From assembly GCF_019209865.1 (NCBI RefSeq), contig NZ_JAHUTT010000025.1, positions 1 through 53,042 of the forward strand: a DNA stretch of 53,042 nucleotides, in the 5' to 3' direction. This document shows positions 1 through 9,641 of this stretch, one piece after another (position 1 is the stretch's first letter; each line of letters begins with the position of its first letter). The notes beneath the pieces are model-generated. The model worked only from the letters and a program-made list of their open reading frames with translations, did not search any database and was not told the origin of the DNA. Source of the DNA: Shewanella sp. NIFS-20-20. GTDB lineage: Bacteria > Pseudomonadota > Gammaproteobacteria > Enterobacterales > Shewanellaceae. The position numbers were made by a program, and so were the translations under genes.

Positions 1-43
1 ATTGATATGAGTACGCGCCAAAGCTTCTGAAAGTTGCATAAAA

Positions 44-73
44 AAATCCGATGACAAGGGGTCATCGGATTTT
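44..73. terminator. Rho-independent terminator, probably bidirectional
   Basis: A 12 bp stem (AAATCCGATGAC paired with GTCATCGGATTT) encloses a 5 nt loop. A run of A on the left becomes a T tract on the minus strand, and a short T run lies on the right. It probably ends a gene outside the window. The rest of positions 1-254 holds no gene; a weak AGCC/GGCT stem before a T-rich stretch near 125-150 could be a second stop. Confidence 0.7.
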
Positions 74-254
74 GATCCTTTCAGTGAGATCGTCAAGCGA
101 TCTGTCTTAACTGATCGGCATTAGCCGCAGGGCTGCTTTTTTGTTTTTGTTCTGAGTTCGCCAGAGTTTTTTTGTCTGGGCATTGTGCTGAAGCTTGATC
201 TGTAGGATCATTACTGTCATTAGATAAATTGCCACTGCTGTAAAGAGGAATTCC

Positions 255-1922
255 ATGAGTCACGTGGACAACGAAGCGCGCCCAAGTAACTTCATTCGTA
301 ATATCATCGATGAAGATTTAAAGAGCGGCAAACACACCCAGGTTCATACTCGCTTTCCGCCAGAGCCTAATGGTTATCTGCATATCGGTCATGCAAAGTC
401 TATTTGCCTGAACTTTGGTATTGCTCAAGATTATCAGGGTGAATGTAATCTGCGCTTTGATGATACCAATCCTGAGAAAGAGAATATTGATTATGTCAAC
501 TCTATCCAGCAGGACGTGCAATGGCTTGGTTTTCAATGGTCTGGTGACATTCATTACTCGTCTGATTATTTCGATAAGCTGCATGATTACGCGGTAGAAT
601 TAATCGAAAAAGGCTTGGCTTATGTTTGTTTTATGAGCCCAGAGCAGACCCGTGAGTATCGTGGCTCCTTAAAAGAGCCGGGTAAAGATAGCCCTTATCG
701 TGATACCACGATTGCAAAAAACTTGGCCCTGTTTGCCAAAATGCGCAAGGGTGAATGCCAAGAAGGTGAGTGTGTACTGCGTGCCAAGATTGATATGGCC
801 TCGCCATTCATGTGTATGCGCGATCCAGTGATTTATCGGGTGAAATTTGCTCACCATCACCAAACCGGTGATAAATGGTGCATTTACCCAATGTACGATT
901 TTACCCACTGTATTTCGGATGCGCTGGAAAATATCAGCCATTCACTATGTACGCTTGAATTCCAAGACAACCGTCGTTTGTATGATTGGGTGCTCGATAA
1001 TCTCAATGATTTTCAGCTGCCAAATCGTACCCGTCAGTATGAGTTTTCGCGCCTTAATCTCGAGTACACCTTAATGTCTAAGCGCAAGCTTAACGATTTA
1101 GTGGTACGCGAAATAGTGACGGGCTGGGATGATCCAAGGATGCCAACCATTGCCGGTTTGCGCCGTCGTGGCTATACCCCAGCGTCTATTCGTGAGTTCT
1201 GTAAGCGCATTGGTGTGACTAAGCAAGAGAACCTGATTGAAGTCGGTATGCTCGATGCGTGTATTCGTGAAGAACTCAACGAACATGCCCCGCGTGCCAT
1301 GGCGGTCATCAAACCTGTCAAAGTCATTATTGAAAACTATCATGGCGATAATGAGCTGATTAAAGCGCCAATGCACCCTAACGTGCCAGAGATGGGGGAG
1401 CGTACATTAGCTTTCGGGCGTGAAATTTTCATCGATGCTGAAGATTTCCGTGAAGAAGCCAATAAGCAATTTAAGCGACTGGTTCTGGGTAAAGAAGTGC
1501 GTTTACGCAATGCCTACGTGATTAAGGCTGAGCGTTGCGACAAAGACGAAGCTGGCAATGTTACCACCATTTACTGTAGTTATGACCCAGAAACCTTAGG
1601 TAAAAACCCAAGTGATGGCCGTAAAGTAAAAGGGGTGATCCATTGGGTTGAGGCGAGCACCGCTGTACCTGCGGAGTTCCGTTTATATAGCCGATTATTT
1701 AACGATGCTAACCCAGCTGCTGCTGAAACGGTAGATGAAGTACTCAACCCAGAGTCGCTGGTTGTGCGTCACGGCATGGTCGAAGCACCTTTAGCGTCAG
1801 CCGCACCGGAGCAAGCCTATCAGTTTGAACGTGAAGGGTATTTCTGCGCCGATAATAAAGATTCAAGCCCAGAGCACTTAGTGTTCAACTTGACTGTTGC
1901 GCTGCGCGATACCTTTGCTTGA
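255..1922 (+). CDS. glnS: Glutamine--tRNA ligase
   Basis: Cytoplasmic class I aminoacyl-tRNA synthetase that charges tRNA-Gln with glutamine. The 555-residue protein matches the usual length of GlnS. The catalytic Rossmann domain carries the HIGH motif at residues 43-46 inside [13 protein letters not shown], and the KMSKS-type loop reads MSKRK at about 274-278. The C-terminal half is the usual pair of anticodon-binding beta-barrels. An AGAGGAA ribosome-binding site sits 7 nt before the ATG, which fixes the start. The gene stands alone and ends in its own terminator, facing the convergent Yip1-family gene. GlnS rather than GltX is supported by the long [13 protein letters not shown] block and the MSKRK loop. 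Confidence 0.98.
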   Translation: MSHVDNEARPSNFIRNIIDEDLKSGKHTQVHTRFPPEPNGYLHIGHAKSICLNFGIAQDYQGECNLRFDDTNPEKENIDYVNSIQQDVQWLGFQWSGDIHYSSDYFDKLHDYAVELIEKGLAYVCFMSPEQTREYRGSLKEPGKDSPYRDTTIAKNLALFAKMRKGECQEGECVLRAKIDMASPFMCMRDPVIYRVKFAHHHQTGDKWCIYPMYDFTHCISDALENISHSLCTLEFQDNRRLYDWVLDNLNDFQLPNRTRQYEFSRLNLEYTLMSKRKLNDLVVREIVTGWDDPRMPTIAGLRRRGYTPASIREFCKRIGVTKQENLIEVGMLDACIREELNEHAPRAMAVIKPVKVIIENYHGDNELIKAPMHPNVPEMGERTLAFGREIFIDAEDFREEANKQFKRLVLGKEVRLRNAYVIKAERCDKDEAGNVTTIYCSYDPETLGKNPSDGRKVKGVIHWVEASTAVPAEFRLYSRLFNDANPAAAETVDEVLNPESLVVRHGMVEAPLASAAPEQAYQFEREGYFCADNKDSSPEHLVFNLTVALRDTFA

Positions 1923-1947
1923 GCTGACCGCTAACGTTAGTTAGATG

Positions 1948-1976
1948 AAAAAGGCCACACGATGTGGCCTTTTTTT
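1948..1976 (+). terminator. glnS terminator
   Basis: AGGCCACA-CGA-TGTGGCCT, a perfect 8 bp stem extended by A/T pairs, followed by seven T. It lies 25 nt after the glnS stop. The A run on the left lets it also serve the convergent minus-strand gene. Confidence 0.9.
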
Positions 1977-2006
1977 ATACTTGATAGAACCTATTCAGCT
2001 TTGGCA

Positions 2007-2609
2007 TTACACATACGCAGGGCCGAAACCAAAACTCCAAATAATGACGCTGCCAGCCATCAGAGCAACCAATAACACTAGCCCAGCAGTCACCACGGAA
2101 CTGGCATAAATAAACCCTTTTTCTTCAGGGATGTGCATCATGATAGGCACGCCGGTATACAGTAAGTAAACCGAGTAGGTTAAGCCGACTAGGCCGACCA
2201 GCATCATCACCCAAATCACCGGGTAGAGCGCACCAAACCCGACCATAAATAACGGCGTGGCGGTATACACAGCTAACTCAAACGATTGAGTATAAGTCGG
2301 CGTTGAATCGAATGTTTTTGCCATCCAAAAAATCAAATAGGCCAAGCCAAACACCCCACCAATTAAGCCAAAATAGGTGGCAATAGACATAAAGATGGCG
2401 CTTTCATTGGTTAAGAATAATTTGTCGCCCACGCCAAGATCCCAGCCAATATGAGCATTGGCAAAGTAGGAGCAAATGGCGGGAATGAGCGCGACTAAAA
2501 AGATATGGCCTAAACTGCCGACGATGGAGTCATGCCGATCATCAATGTTGTGCCACTCTTCTTTTGGATGAGTGTAGAGTCCTTTTAAGTGATCTAATAT
2601 CATATTCAA
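2007..2609 (-). CDS. Yip1-family inner membrane protein
   Basis: A 200-residue, strongly hydrophobic protein with about five predicted membrane segments and a soluble N-terminus that reads LYTHPKEEWHNI. This W-x-x-I pattern before the first helix is typical of the bacterial Yip1 (YohC/DUF1282-like) family, whose role is not established. The membrane segments lie roughly at residues 28-48, 67-95, 115-150 and 165-195. No enzymatic motif is visible. It is monocistronic, convergent with glnS and divergent from miaE across about 250 bp without obvious regulatory sites. The family call rests on pattern recognition, so function should be treated as unknown. Confidence 0.75.
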   Translation of the reverse strand: MNMILDHLKGLYTHPKEEWHNIDDRHDSIVGSLGHIFLVALIPAICSYFANAHIGWDLGVGDKLFLTNESAIFMSIATYFGLIGGVFGLAYLIFWMAKTFDSTPTYTQSFELAVYTATPLFMVGFGALYPVIWVMMLVGLVGLTYSVYLLYTGVPIMMHIPEEKGFIYASSVVTAGLVLLVALMAGSVIIWSFGFGPAYV

Positions 2610-2863
2610 ACGCCCTCATGTTGCCCCAAAGCATTCGCCGAACAACTGACGAAAGTGATACTACCTTCTGATTATTTATTGCGCATCTCAGTGATAAGGT
2701 CAAGAGCTCTATCATATTTAGCGCTAATTTCTGATACTTAACCCTGTATATGCCGTTATTTCGTGGTAGATATTCTGTTTGCGTCTAAAGGCAGAGTCGT
2801 GTGATCTCTGTCGTCGTGGTTGTGATAATATGTAGAGCATTCAGAGGTAAGTTTCTAAGTGAT

Positions 2864-3616
2864 ATGGATACGTTACTGGCCCCGATTCTGGGTTTTTTAC
2901 ACTGCCAAACCCCCAAGGCTTGGCTTGATGAGGCGCGCAGGCCTGAGCATTTAAAGGTTATTTTACTCGATCATCTTATTTGCGAGCTCAAAGCGGCTCA
3001 AAGTGCCATGTATCTTATCCGTAAGTATGCGGTCGATAAGGCCAGTGGCGATGCCTTGCTGGCTTGGCTGAAACCCTATGAAGACTTTGCCTATCGCCAA
3101 CAAGGGGATTGGCGCGCGTTGGCGGCGGCCAATCATATTTCGAAAGGCATGATCCCAAAGTCCGGTACGCCTTATGGCCAAGAGTTGATTAATAAAATGG
3201 TATTGCTCATCAAAGAGGAACTACACCATTTTTATCAAGTGCTTGAAATAATGTATGAATTTAATGTGCCTTATGAAAATATCAGCTCGGGCCGTTATGC
3301 TAAAGGCTTATTGACTCAGGTGATCACCCACGAACCTCATACCTTAGTCGATAAGCTGATTTGCGGCGCGTATATCGAGGCGCGATCGTGCGAGCGCTTT
3401 GCCACGCTAGCACCCCATGTCGATCCCCGCCTTGGAGAATTTTATGTCTCGCTGTTGCGTTCTGAGGCGCGTCATTATCAAGACTACTTAAGCTTGGCCG
3501 AGGCCATTGCCCCGTATGATATTAGCGAGCGGGTGCGATATTTTGGTGAAAAAGAGGCGCAGTTAATACTCTCTTACGACGACGATTTTAAATTTCACAG
3601 TGGCATGCCTAGTTGA
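2864..3616 (+). CDS. miaE: tRNA-(ms2io6A37)-hydroxylase
   Basis: Non-haem diiron monooxygenase that hydroxylates the isopentenyl side chain of ms2i6A at tRNA position 37. The 250-residue product begins MDTLLAPILGFLHCQTP, the typical MiaE opening. A longer frame opens with GTG at 2801, but its extra 21 residues are valine-rich and unlike the family, so the ATG at 2864 is preferred. Ferritin-like metal ligands are visible as conserved Glu/His pairs, for example EELHHF in the middle and RSEARHYQDY near the C-terminus. It is monocistronic. The gene has a patchy distribution in gammaproteobacteria and is common in Shewanella, Pseudomonas and Salmonella. Confidence 0.93.
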   Translation: MDTLLAPILGFLHCQTPKAWLDEARRPEHLKVILLDHLICELKAAQSAMYLIRKYAVDKASGDALLAWLKPYEDFAYRQQGDWRALAAANHISKGMIPKSGTPYGQELINKMVLLIKEELHHFYQVLEIMYEFNVPYENISSGRYAKGLLTQVITHEPHTLVDKLICGAYIEARSCERFATLAPHVDPRLGEFYVSLLRSEARHYQDYLSLAEAIAPYDISERVRYFGEKEAQLILSYDDDFKFHSGMPS

Positions 3617-3667
3617 GCAATCAGCGCCATGATTGAATCCCTCTAGGCAAGCAGTTCTCTCAATTAA

Positions 3668-4399
3668 TCAATCAATTACTGGCTGTGACGATAAGGGCAG
3701 TTGGCTTAAGCTCGCACCTTGTGGGGTGAGGGTTAGCACGCTGGTTTGATGATACCAGTCACCAACGACTAAGCGCTGTTTACCATGGGCTAATGAATGA
3801 ATTGCAGGTCGATGAGTATGACCATGGATCATCCATTCACTCTGGTATTGTGCCATTAAGCTGTCGACCGATGCTGGTTCTACATCCATGATTTGCATGC
3901 TTTTTTTGCTATTGCCTTGCTGGCTTTTGGCGCGAATGTTGGCGGCAATGGCTAAGCGTTTGCTTCGGGGTAATTGGCCATATAGCCAGCGAAACAAGCG
4001 GATGTTACGAAACCGTCTAAAGCGTTGGTAAGCAAGGTCGAGGGTACACAAACTGTCACCATGTAAGATCAAGCAAGTTTTGCCATAAATGGTGGTGGCG
4101 TAATGTTGGGGCAATAAGGTTAAACCGGCACGCTTGGCAAACGCTTTACCGAGCATAAAATCGCGATTGCCATGGATATAATAAATGGGCAGTCGCTGTG
4201 AGAGCTGCAGCAATTGTTCGGCTAAGTCCAGTGCAAATGGTTCGGCAATGTCATCGCCAACCCACACTTCAAACAAATCACCAATGATATATAAGGCGTC
4301 GGTATCTGTGGGAATGGCCAGCAGAAATTGGCTAAAGGCGTGGGTAATATCAGGCCGATCTGCACTTAAGTGCAGATCGCCTATAAAAAGTGTGCGCAT
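3668..4399 (-). CDS. lpxH: UDP-2,3-diacylglucosamine diphosphatase
   Basis: Peripheral inner-membrane Mn-dependent phosphoesterase of lipid A synthesis. It cleaves UDP-2,3-diacylglucosamine to lipid X and UMP. All calcineurin-like metallophosphatase motifs are present in order: GDLHLS near residues 7-12, [11 protein letters not shown] near 41-51, GNRDFMLG near 77-84, [10 protein letters not shown] near 112-121, and the C-terminal GHTHRP. At 243 residues it is the normal LpxH length. It starts 9 nt after the ppiB stop, so ppiB and lpxH form a two-gene operon, the same pairing as in E. coli. Confidence 0.96.
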   Translation of the reverse strand: MRTLFIGDLHLSADRPDITHAFSQFLLAIPTDTDALYIIGDLFEVWVGDDIAEPFALDLAEQLLQLSQRLPIYYIHGNRDFMLGKAFAKRAGLTLLPQHYATTIYGKTCLILHGDSLCTLDLAYQRFRRFRNIRLFRWLYGQLPRSKRLAIAANIRAKSQQGNSKKSMQIMDVEPASVDSLMAQYQSEWMIHGHTHRPAIHSLAHGKQRLVVGDWYHQTSVLTLTPQGASLSQLPLSSQPVID

Positions 4400-4408
4400 C
4401 AGCTCGGC

Positions 4409-4903
4409 TTATTCGCTGATGGTCACGCTTTCAATAACCACAGGCTCTAACGGCACATCTTGGTGCATGCCCTTGTTACCGGTGCTAACGCCTTTAATAG
4501 CATTGACAACGTCCATCCCGTCAACCACTTCACCAAATACACAGTAACCCCAACCTTGAGTGGTTTCTTTAGTGAAATCCAAGAAGGTGTTGTTGTTGAT
4601 ATTAATAAAGAACTGACCGGTAGCTGAATGAGGATCAGAGGTACGCGCCATGGCTAAGGTGCCAACTTTATTGGATAAGCCATTGTTCGCTTCGTTTTTG
4701 ATGGCCGCGCGGGTGGTTTTTTGCTGCATGCTGGCATCAAAACCACCGCCTTGGATCATGAAACCATCGATGACGCGATGAAAAATAGTGCCATCATAAA
4801 AGCCGTCTTTGGCATACTGAGCAAAATTCTCAGCCGTGACTGGAGCATTGTCAAAATCCAGTTTGATACTGATGTCGCCATGGTTTGTATGTAATGTAAT
4901 CAT
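4409..4903 (-). CDS. ppiB: Cytoplasmic peptidyl-prolyl cis-trans isomerase B (cyclophilin)
   Basis: A 164-residue single-domain cyclophilin that accelerates proline isomerisation during folding. The active-site block [16 protein letters not shown] (catalytic Arg) and the GQFFIN motif are intact. There is no signal peptide, which points to the cytoplasmic PpiB type rather than periplasmic PpiA. It is the first gene of the ppiB-lpxH operon and divergent from cysS. The shared upstream region contains a 12 bp perfect palindrome. Confidence 0.96.
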   Translation of the reverse strand: MITLHTNHGDISIKLDFDNAPVTAENFAQYAKDGFYDGTIFHRVIDGFMIQGGGFDASMQQKTTRAAIKNEANNGLSNKVGTLAMARTSDPHSATGQFFININNNTFLDFTKETTQGWGYCVFGEVVDGMDVVNAIKGVSTGNKGMHQDVPLEPVVIESVTISE

Positions 4904-5045
4904 CTTCTTAAGACCTTTATGTAAATGTGGGCGGATTCTAACTTATAAGCCAGAGTGCATAAAGTGCAGTGTTCAATCTTATCGTTACCATGGTAAACTC
5001 AAATGTCGATTTTATATTTTAATCATATCTTTGAAGAGAATGCCG

Positions 5046-6425
5046 ATGTTGCAGATATACAACAGTATTACCCGCCAAAAACAAGAATTTAAACCCATAG
5101 TGCCAGGTAAAGTTGGGATGTATGTGTGCGGGGTGACCATTTATGATTTATGTCATATCGGTCATGGGCGAACTTTTGTTTCATTCGATATGATAGTTCG
5201 CTATCTACGCTACAAAGGCTATGAAGTTAATTTTCAGCGTAATATTACCGATGTCGATGACAAAATTATCAAACGCGCCAACGAAAATAATGAAAGTTGC
5301 GAATCATTAACCGAGCGCTTAATCGGTGAAATGCATCAAGATTTTGATTCATTAAACATGATCCGTCCTGATTTTGAACCTCGGGCCACCTTGCATATTG
5401 CCGAAATCATCGACATGGTCGAGCGCCTCATTGCCCGCAAACATGCTTATGTTGCTGACAATGGAGATGTACTGTTTAGCGTACCGTCGTTCCCTGAATA
5501 CGGTCGTTTATCGGGGCAGGATCTAGAACAATTACAAGCGGGTGCCCGGGTTGAAGTTGATGAGCATAAACATAACCCAATGGACTTTGTGCTGTGGAAA
5601 ATGTCCAAGCCGGGTGAGCCGACTTGGGAATCACCTTGGGGGCCGGGACGTCCTGGTTGGCACATCGAATGTTCAGCGATGAACAGCAAGCACTTAGGCT
5701 TACATTTTGATATCCATGGCGGCGGTAGCGATTTGCAATTCCCGCATCATGAAAATGAAATTGCCCAATCTTGCTGTGCTCATGACACGCCGTATGTTAA
5801 TTACTGGATGCATACCGGCATGGTGATGGTGGATAGAGAAAAAATGTCTAAATCCTTAGGCAACTTCTTCACTATCCGTGATGTCTTGTCACATTATGAT
5901 GCGCAAACGGTGCGTTATTTCTTATTGTCAGGTCATTATCGTAGCCAATTAAATTACTCGGAAGATAATTTAAAACAAGCCAGAGCCGCGTTAGAACGTC
6001 TGTATACCTCTCTAAATGAGTTAGACATGACAGTCGCGGCCGCGCCGGCGACTGACTATGTTGCCCGCTTTACCGCGGCCATGGACGATGACTTTAATAC
6101 CCCTGAAGCCTATTCAGTGCTGTTTGATATGGTGCGTGAGATTAACCGTCTTAAGCTCGAAGATATCGCTAAGGCGTCGGCGCTGGGTGTTGCCATGAAG
6201 CAACTGGCCGATGTGCTAGGTATTATGAGTCAAGATGCGAGCAGTTTCTTCAAAGGCGAAGGCTCTGATGATGAAGTCGCTGAAATCGAAGCGTTAATCG
6301 TAGAGCGTAACCGCGCCCGTACCGAAAAAGACTGGGCGGCTGCCGATGTCGCACGCGATCGTTTAAATGCCTTAGGTGTTGTGCTTGAAGATGGTCCTAA
6401 CGGCACCACTTGGCGCAAAAAGTAA
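5046..6425 (+). CDS. cysS: Cysteine--tRNA ligase
   Basis: Zinc-dependent class I synthetase that charges tRNA-Cys. The frame is open far upstream into the divergent ppiB gene. The start is placed at the second of two close ATGs (5040 and 5046), giving MLQIYNS and a GAAGAGAA ribosome-binding site at good spacing; 459 residues is then the normal length. The HIGH motif (CHIGHGRTF) follows the zinc ligand Cys in YVCGVT, the other ligands lie in HIECSAMN and HHENE, and the KMSKS loop ([10 protein letters not shown]) is intact. It is monocistronic and ends at a strong terminator shared with folD. Confidence 0.97.
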   Translation: MLQIYNSITRQKQEFKPIVPGKVGMYVCGVTIYDLCHIGHGRTFVSFDMIVRYLRYKGYEVNFQRNITDVDDKIIKRANENNESCESLTERLIGEMHQDFDSLNMIRPDFEPRATLHIAEIIDMVERLIARKHAYVADNGDVLFSVPSFPEYGRLSGQDLEQLQAGARVEVDEHKHNPMDFVLWKMSKPGEPTWESPWGPGRPGWHIECSAMNSKHLGLHFDIHGGGSDLQFPHHENEIAQSCCAHDTPYVNYWMHTGMVMVDREKMSKSLGNFFTIRDVLSHYDAQTVRYFLLSGHYRSQLNYSEDNLKQARAALERLYTSLNELDMTVAAAPATDYVARFTAAMDDDFNTPEAYSVLFDMVREINRLKLEDIAKASALGVAMKQLADVLGIMSQDASSFFKGEGSDDEVAEIEALIVERNRARTEKDWAAADVARDRLNALGVVLEDGPNGTTWRKK

Positions 6426-6447
6426 TCCATGTAGACGTTAAGCCATT

Positions 6448-6478
6448 AAAAACGCCAGCGATTGCTGGCGTTTTTTTT
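6448..6478. terminator. Bidirectional terminator between cysS and folD
   Basis: AACGCCAGC-GATT-GCTGGCGTT, a perfect 9 bp stem with A run before and eight T after. It serves both convergent genes. Confidence 0.92.
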
Positions 6479-6494
6479 AGCACGACAGCGCAGA

Positions 6495-7361
6495 CTACTG
6501 CGGCTCATTGTCGTGATACTGCTCGGCAGCATATAAGGTGTTTTCCAACAGACTAGCAATGGTCATCGGCCCCACGCCGCCAGGCACTGGGGTAATAAAC
6601 TGCGCATGTGAAGCGGCCACCTCAAAGTCGACATCGCCAACTAATTTACCTGACTCTAGGCGATTAATACCGACATCAATCACAATGGCGCCAGGCTTAA
6701 TCCAATCACCGGGAATAAAATGCGGTTTTCCTACAGCAACCACCACTAAATCCGCTTGGCGGACTTTTTGTTCGAGATCTTTAGTGAAACGATGACAAGT
6801 GGTGGTGGTGCAACCGGCCAGTAATAGCTCAAGCGTCATTGGTCTACCCACAATATTCGATGCGCCAACAATCACCGCATCGAGACCATAGGTATCGACC
6901 CCTGTCGATTCAATTAAGGTCATAATCCCTTTTGGGGTGCATGGGCGCAGCACGGGAATGCGCTGCGCTAAGCGGCCAACATTGTATGGGTGAAAGCCAT
7001 CGACATCTTTATCCGGCTGGATACGCTCGATCACCAAAGCATCACTGATATGGGCGGGTAAGGGGAGTTGCACCAAAATACCATCGATCTTAGGGTCGGC
7101 ATTACACTGGTCAATCAAGGCCAGCAATGCGTCTTCGGTGGTCTCGGCCGGCAGATCATAGGAATAAGAAGCAAATCCCACTTCCTCACACGCTTTACGC
7201 TTACTGCCAACATACACTTGCGAGGCCGGATCGGCACCCACTAAGATCACCGCGAGCCCCGGCGGGCGTTTACCTTGAGCAACTCGAGCCTCAACAGCAA
7301 GGGCGAGCCGATGACGTATAGATTGTGAAATAACTTTCCCATCGATGATTTGGGCTGTCAT
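6495..7361 (-). CDS. folD: Bifunctional methylene-THF dehydrogenase / methenyl-THF cyclohydrolase
   Basis: Cytoplasmic enzyme that interconverts 5,10-methylene- and 10-formyl-tetrahydrofolate with NADP. The ATG at 7361 gives [12 protein letters not shown] and 288 residues, the usual FolD length; an ATG 18 bp upstream would add six atypical residues. Signature blocks are present: [13 protein letters not shown] with the catalytic Lys, [24 protein letters not shown], and the NADP-binding [10 protein letters not shown]. The C-terminal [18 protein letters not shown] motif is intact. It is monocistronic and convergent with cysS. Confidence 0.97.
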   Translation of the reverse strand: MTAQIIDGKVISQSIRHRLALAVEARVAQGKRPPGLAVILVGADPASQVYVGSKRKACEEVGFASYSYDLPAETTEDALLALIDQCNADPKIDGILVQLPLPAHISDALVIERIQPDKDVDGFHPYNVGRLAQRIPVLRPCTPKGIMTLIESTGVDTYGLDAVIVGASNIVGRPMTLELLLAGCTTTTCHRFTKDLEQKVRQADLVVVAVGKPHFIPGDWIKPGAIVIDVGINRLESGKLVGDVDFEVAASHAQFITPVPGGVGPMTIASLLENTLYAAEQYHDNEPQ

Positions 7362-7549
7362 GGTGGTGCATGTCCTCATGGCGTGACAGTGATATTCGCC
7401 GCTATTCTAGCAGCCTGTGTTACCTGTGTCATAAAAGACTAATGAACGCTGTGTTTTAACTTTAAATCAATGTATTGATAGGAAATGCTGCAAAAACACA
7501 CCGATTGGTTTATATTTCAGCATGCAAGATAGTTGCAATAAAAAAGGGG

Positions 7550-7578
7550 TTGACGCCATCTGGGGCAATCGTTAATAT
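7550..7578 (+). promoter_or_regulatory. Sigma-70 promoter of the tRNA operon
   Basis: TTGACG, exactly 17 nt, then TAATAT, followed by the GC-rich stretch GCGCTCCG. A strong core plus a GC-rich discriminator is the classic arrangement of a growth-rate and stringently controlled stable-RNA promoter (established for rRNA and tRNA operons). The predicted start near 7585 lies about 115 nt before tRNA-Pro. Apart from this promoter and its hairpin leader, nothing else is visible in 7362-7698. Confidence 0.85.
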
Positions 7579-7592
7579 GCGCTCCGTTCTCC

Positions 7593-7678
7593 AGTGGTGA
7601 GTCAGCCACTAAAGAAATAAATCGATAGTTAGAAGGCGTAATTATACGCAAGCTAACGATGAAAGAGTTAGGCTCTTT
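7593..7678 (+). other. Structured leader of the tRNA operon
   Basis: Three separate hairpins lie between the promoter and the first tRNA. They are AGTGG/CCACT (7593-7610), a longer stem made of GTTAG+GCGTA paired with TACGC+CTAAC around an ATTA loop (7628-7657), and AAAGAG/CTCTTT (7662-7678). None carries a T tract. The leader may only be removed by RNase P/RNase E, or could yield a stable by-product RNA. Confidence 0.5.
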
Positions 7679-7698
7679 AGATGATTTCTTGAGAAAAT

Positions 7699-7775
7699 CG
7701 GTGATTAGCGCAGCCCGGTAGCGCATCTGCTTTGGGAGCAGAGGGTCAGAGGTTCGAATCCTCTATCACCGACCA
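7699..7775 (+). tRNA. tRNA-Pro (anticodon TGG)
   Basis: A 77 nt cloverleaf beginning CGGTGAT and ending ATCACCG-A-CCA, with the encoded CCA. The anticodon loop TTTGGGA gives TGG at 7733-7735. The T-arm has GGTTCGAATCC. It is the first gene of a three-tRNA operon. Confidence 0.97.
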
Positions 7776-7839
7776 CTTTAGACGTGATGCTAACGCATTA
7801 AGTCAAACCCGTTAGGAAACAGTTTTTACTGTTAACCAT

Positions 7840-7916
7840 GCGCCCGTAGCTCAGTTGGATAGAGCATCCGCCTTCTAAGCGGATGGTCGCAGGTTCGAAT
7901 CCTGCCGGGCGTACCA
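7840..7916 (+). tRNA. tRNA-Arg (anticodon TCT)
   Basis: A 77 nt cloverleaf with acceptor GCGCCCG/CGGGCGT (first pair is a G-U wobble) and an encoded CCA. The anticodon stem is TCCGC/GCGGA and the loop CTTCTAA, giving TCT at 7874-7876, which reads the AGA/AGG codons. Confidence 0.97.
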
Positions 7917-7924
7917 AAATTATG

Positions 7925-8000
7925 GTGATTGTAGCTCAGTTGGTAGAGTCCCGGATTGTGATTCCGGTTGTCGTGGGTTCGAGCCCCATCAGTCACCCCA
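7925..8000 (+). tRNA. tRNA-His (anticodon GTG)
   Basis: A 76 nt cloverleaf with acceptor GTGATTG/CAGTCAC and discriminator C73 followed by CCA. A G at 7924 can supply the extra G-1 that histidyl-tRNA synthetase needs. The anticodon GTG lies in the loop ATTGTGATT. It is the last gene of the cluster. Confidence 0.96.
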
Positions 8001-8011
8001 TTATAAAATTA

Positions 8012-8040
8012 AAAAAAGCGACCTCTGGTCGCTTTTTTTA
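8012..8040 (+). terminator. tRNA operon terminator
   Basis: GCGACC-TCT-GGTCGC, extended by A6/T7 pairing, ending in a T run, 12 nt after tRNA-His. No additional tRNA lies between here and tig. Confidence 0.92.
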
Positions 8041-8245
8041 TGGCCAATTGCAGGGAATTGCCCCTCGACTCATTAAAAAACGCTGGCTATAATGTCGCGT
8101 CTTGATCAGTATCAACTCCGAGCGACCAGTGCCAAAAATCAAATACGATAGGCATTCAAGCGTTAATTAAATCAAGAAACGAATACCTGAATAGTTGATT
8201 TCTCGACTATTACAAAGGACGTTAGACATATTTCGAGGTAATACA

Positions 8246-9550
8246 ATGCAAGTTTCTGTTGAAACAACTCAAGGCTTAGAGCGTCGCCTGACTATTAGTG
8301 TACCGGCTGAACAAATTGAAAAGCTGGTTAAAGATAACCTGCAACGTGAAGCCAAGCGCGCACGTCTGCCAGGCTTCCGTCCAGGTAAAGTACCTGCTAG
8401 CGTGATCAACAAGCGTTATGGCGCTGCGATCCGCCAGGAAGTGACTGGTGAAATCATGCAACGCAACTTCATCGAAGCCATCATTGCTGAGAAGTTGAAC
8501 CCAGCCGGTGCCCCGACTTTCGTACCAGGTCAATCCGATGCTGAAAAGTTTGAATTCGTTGCCACTTTTGAAGTATACCCAGAAGTGACTTTGACTGGTT
8601 TAGATGCCATTGAAGTTGAAAAGCCAACGGCTGAAGTGACTGACGCTAACGTAGCGACCATGATCGAAACTCTGCGTAAGCAACACGCGACATTTGACGC
8701 AGTAGAGCGCGAAGCGACTGATGGCGACAAAGCGATTATCGATTTCGTTGGTAGCATCGATGGCGAAGAATTTGATGGCGGCAAAGCTGAAGCTTTCGAG
8801 CTGGAATTAGGCAGCAACCGCATGATCCCAGGTTTCGAAGCCGGTGTATTAGGCCATAAAGCGGGTGAGCAATTCGATATCGAAGTGACTTTCCCAGAAG
8901 ATTACCACGCTGAAAACTTGAAAGGTAAAGCGGCTAAGTTCGCTATCACTCTGAAAGAAGTTCGCTCTGCGTCTCTGCCAGAGGTGACTGATGAGTTCGC
9001 TGGTCTGTTTGGTATCACTGAAGGCGGCGTAGCAGCGTTAGATGCTGAAATCCGCAAGAACATGGTCCGTGAACTGGAACAAGCGCTGAAAGCTAACGTT
9101 AAGCAGCAAGTGATTGAAGGTTTGTTGGCTAACAACGAACTGAGCCTGCCAAAAGCGTTAGTTGACGGTGAAGTTGACGTATTGCGTCAGCAAGCCATGC
9201 AGCGTTTCGGTGGCCAAGCGGCTAACATGCCAGAATTACCAGCGGATTTGTTCACTGAGCAAGCTGAGCGTCGCGTTAAAGTTGGCCTGCTGTTAGGTGA
9301 AGTGATCAAAACTAACGAACTGAAAGCTGACGAGACTCGCGTATTAGCGTTGATCGAATCAATGGCTTCTGCCTATGAAGATCCAAGCGAAGTGATTGCT
9401 TATTACAATAACAATCAAGAGCTGATGCAAAACATGCGCAATGTTGCTTTAGAAGAACAAGCAGTAGAAACCTTGCTGGCTGGCGCTAAAGTTACTGAAA
9501 AAGCAGTTGAATTCGAAGAATTTATGAACAAGGCCGGTGCTCGCGCATAA
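8246..9550 (+). CDS. tig: Trigger factor
   Basis: Ribosome-associated chaperone and prolyl isomerase that meets nascent chains at the exit tunnel. The ATG at 8246 with an upstream CGAGGTA site gives [14 protein letters not shown] and 434 residues, the normal length; an upstream in-frame ATG at 8195 lacks support. The N-terminal ribosome-binding signature GFRPGKVP is present near residue 45. The FKBP domain occupies about residues 150-240 ([16 protein letters not shown]), followed by the helical C-terminal arms. Its position directly before clpP-clpX-lon is the conserved gammaproteobacterial order. Confidence 0.97.
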   Translation: MQVSVETTQGLERRLTISVPAEQIEKLVKDNLQREAKRARLPGFRPGKVPASVINKRYGAAIRQEVTGEIMQRNFIEAIIAEKLNPAGAPTFVPGQSDAEKFEFVATFEVYPEVTLTGLDAIEVEKPTAEVTDANVATMIETLRKQHATFDAVEREATDGDKAIIDFVGSIDGEEFDGGKAEAFELELGSNRMIPGFEAGVLGHKAGEQFDIEVTFPEDYHAENLKGKAAKFAITLKEVRSASLPEVTDEFAGLFGITEGGVAALDAEIRKNMVRELEQALKANVKQQVIEGLLANNELSLPKALVDGEVDVLRQQAMQRFGGQAANMPELPADLFTEQAERRVKVGLLLGEVIKTNELKADETRVLALIESMASAYEDPSEVIAYYNNNQELMQNMRNVALEEQAVETLLAGAKVTEKAVEFEEFMNKAGARA

Positions 9551-9557
9551 GCGAAAC

Positions 9558-9588
9558 TTGACTTGTTTGGCACTTAGCCATTTATAAT
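9558..9588 (+). promoter_or_regulatory. Probable promoter of clpP-clpX
   Basis: A perfect TATAAT at 9583-9588 with TTGACT at 9558-9563. The 19 nt spacing is longer than ideal. It lies immediately after the tig stop. The next bases form a hairpin with a T tract, so transcription from here would pass through a terminator-like structure before clpP. Confidence 0.6.
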
Positions 9589-9596
9589 GGTTCGTA

Positions 9597-9628
9597 TGGG
9601 GCTCCTCATGCGAGCCATTTTTTATTTT
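9597..9628 (+). terminator. Terminator or attenuator between tig and clpP
   Basis: GGCTC (9600-9604) and GAGCC (9612-9616) form a stem that extends outward by TG/CA pairs with one bulged G. ATTTTTTATTTT follows. It ends tig transcripts, but it also lies within about 10 nt of the start site predicted for the clpP promoter. Confidence 0.75.
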
Positions 9629-9641
9629 AGGGAAACAAATA

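Noticed and set aside
7517..7726. Minus-strand open frame over the tRNA promoter and tRNA-Pro
   Set aside because: It overlaps a strong promoter and a tRNA, and it has no family features.
7883..8092. Open frame across tRNA-Arg and tRNA-His
   Set aside because: It runs through tRNA genes and the terminator; it is an artefact of structured RNA.
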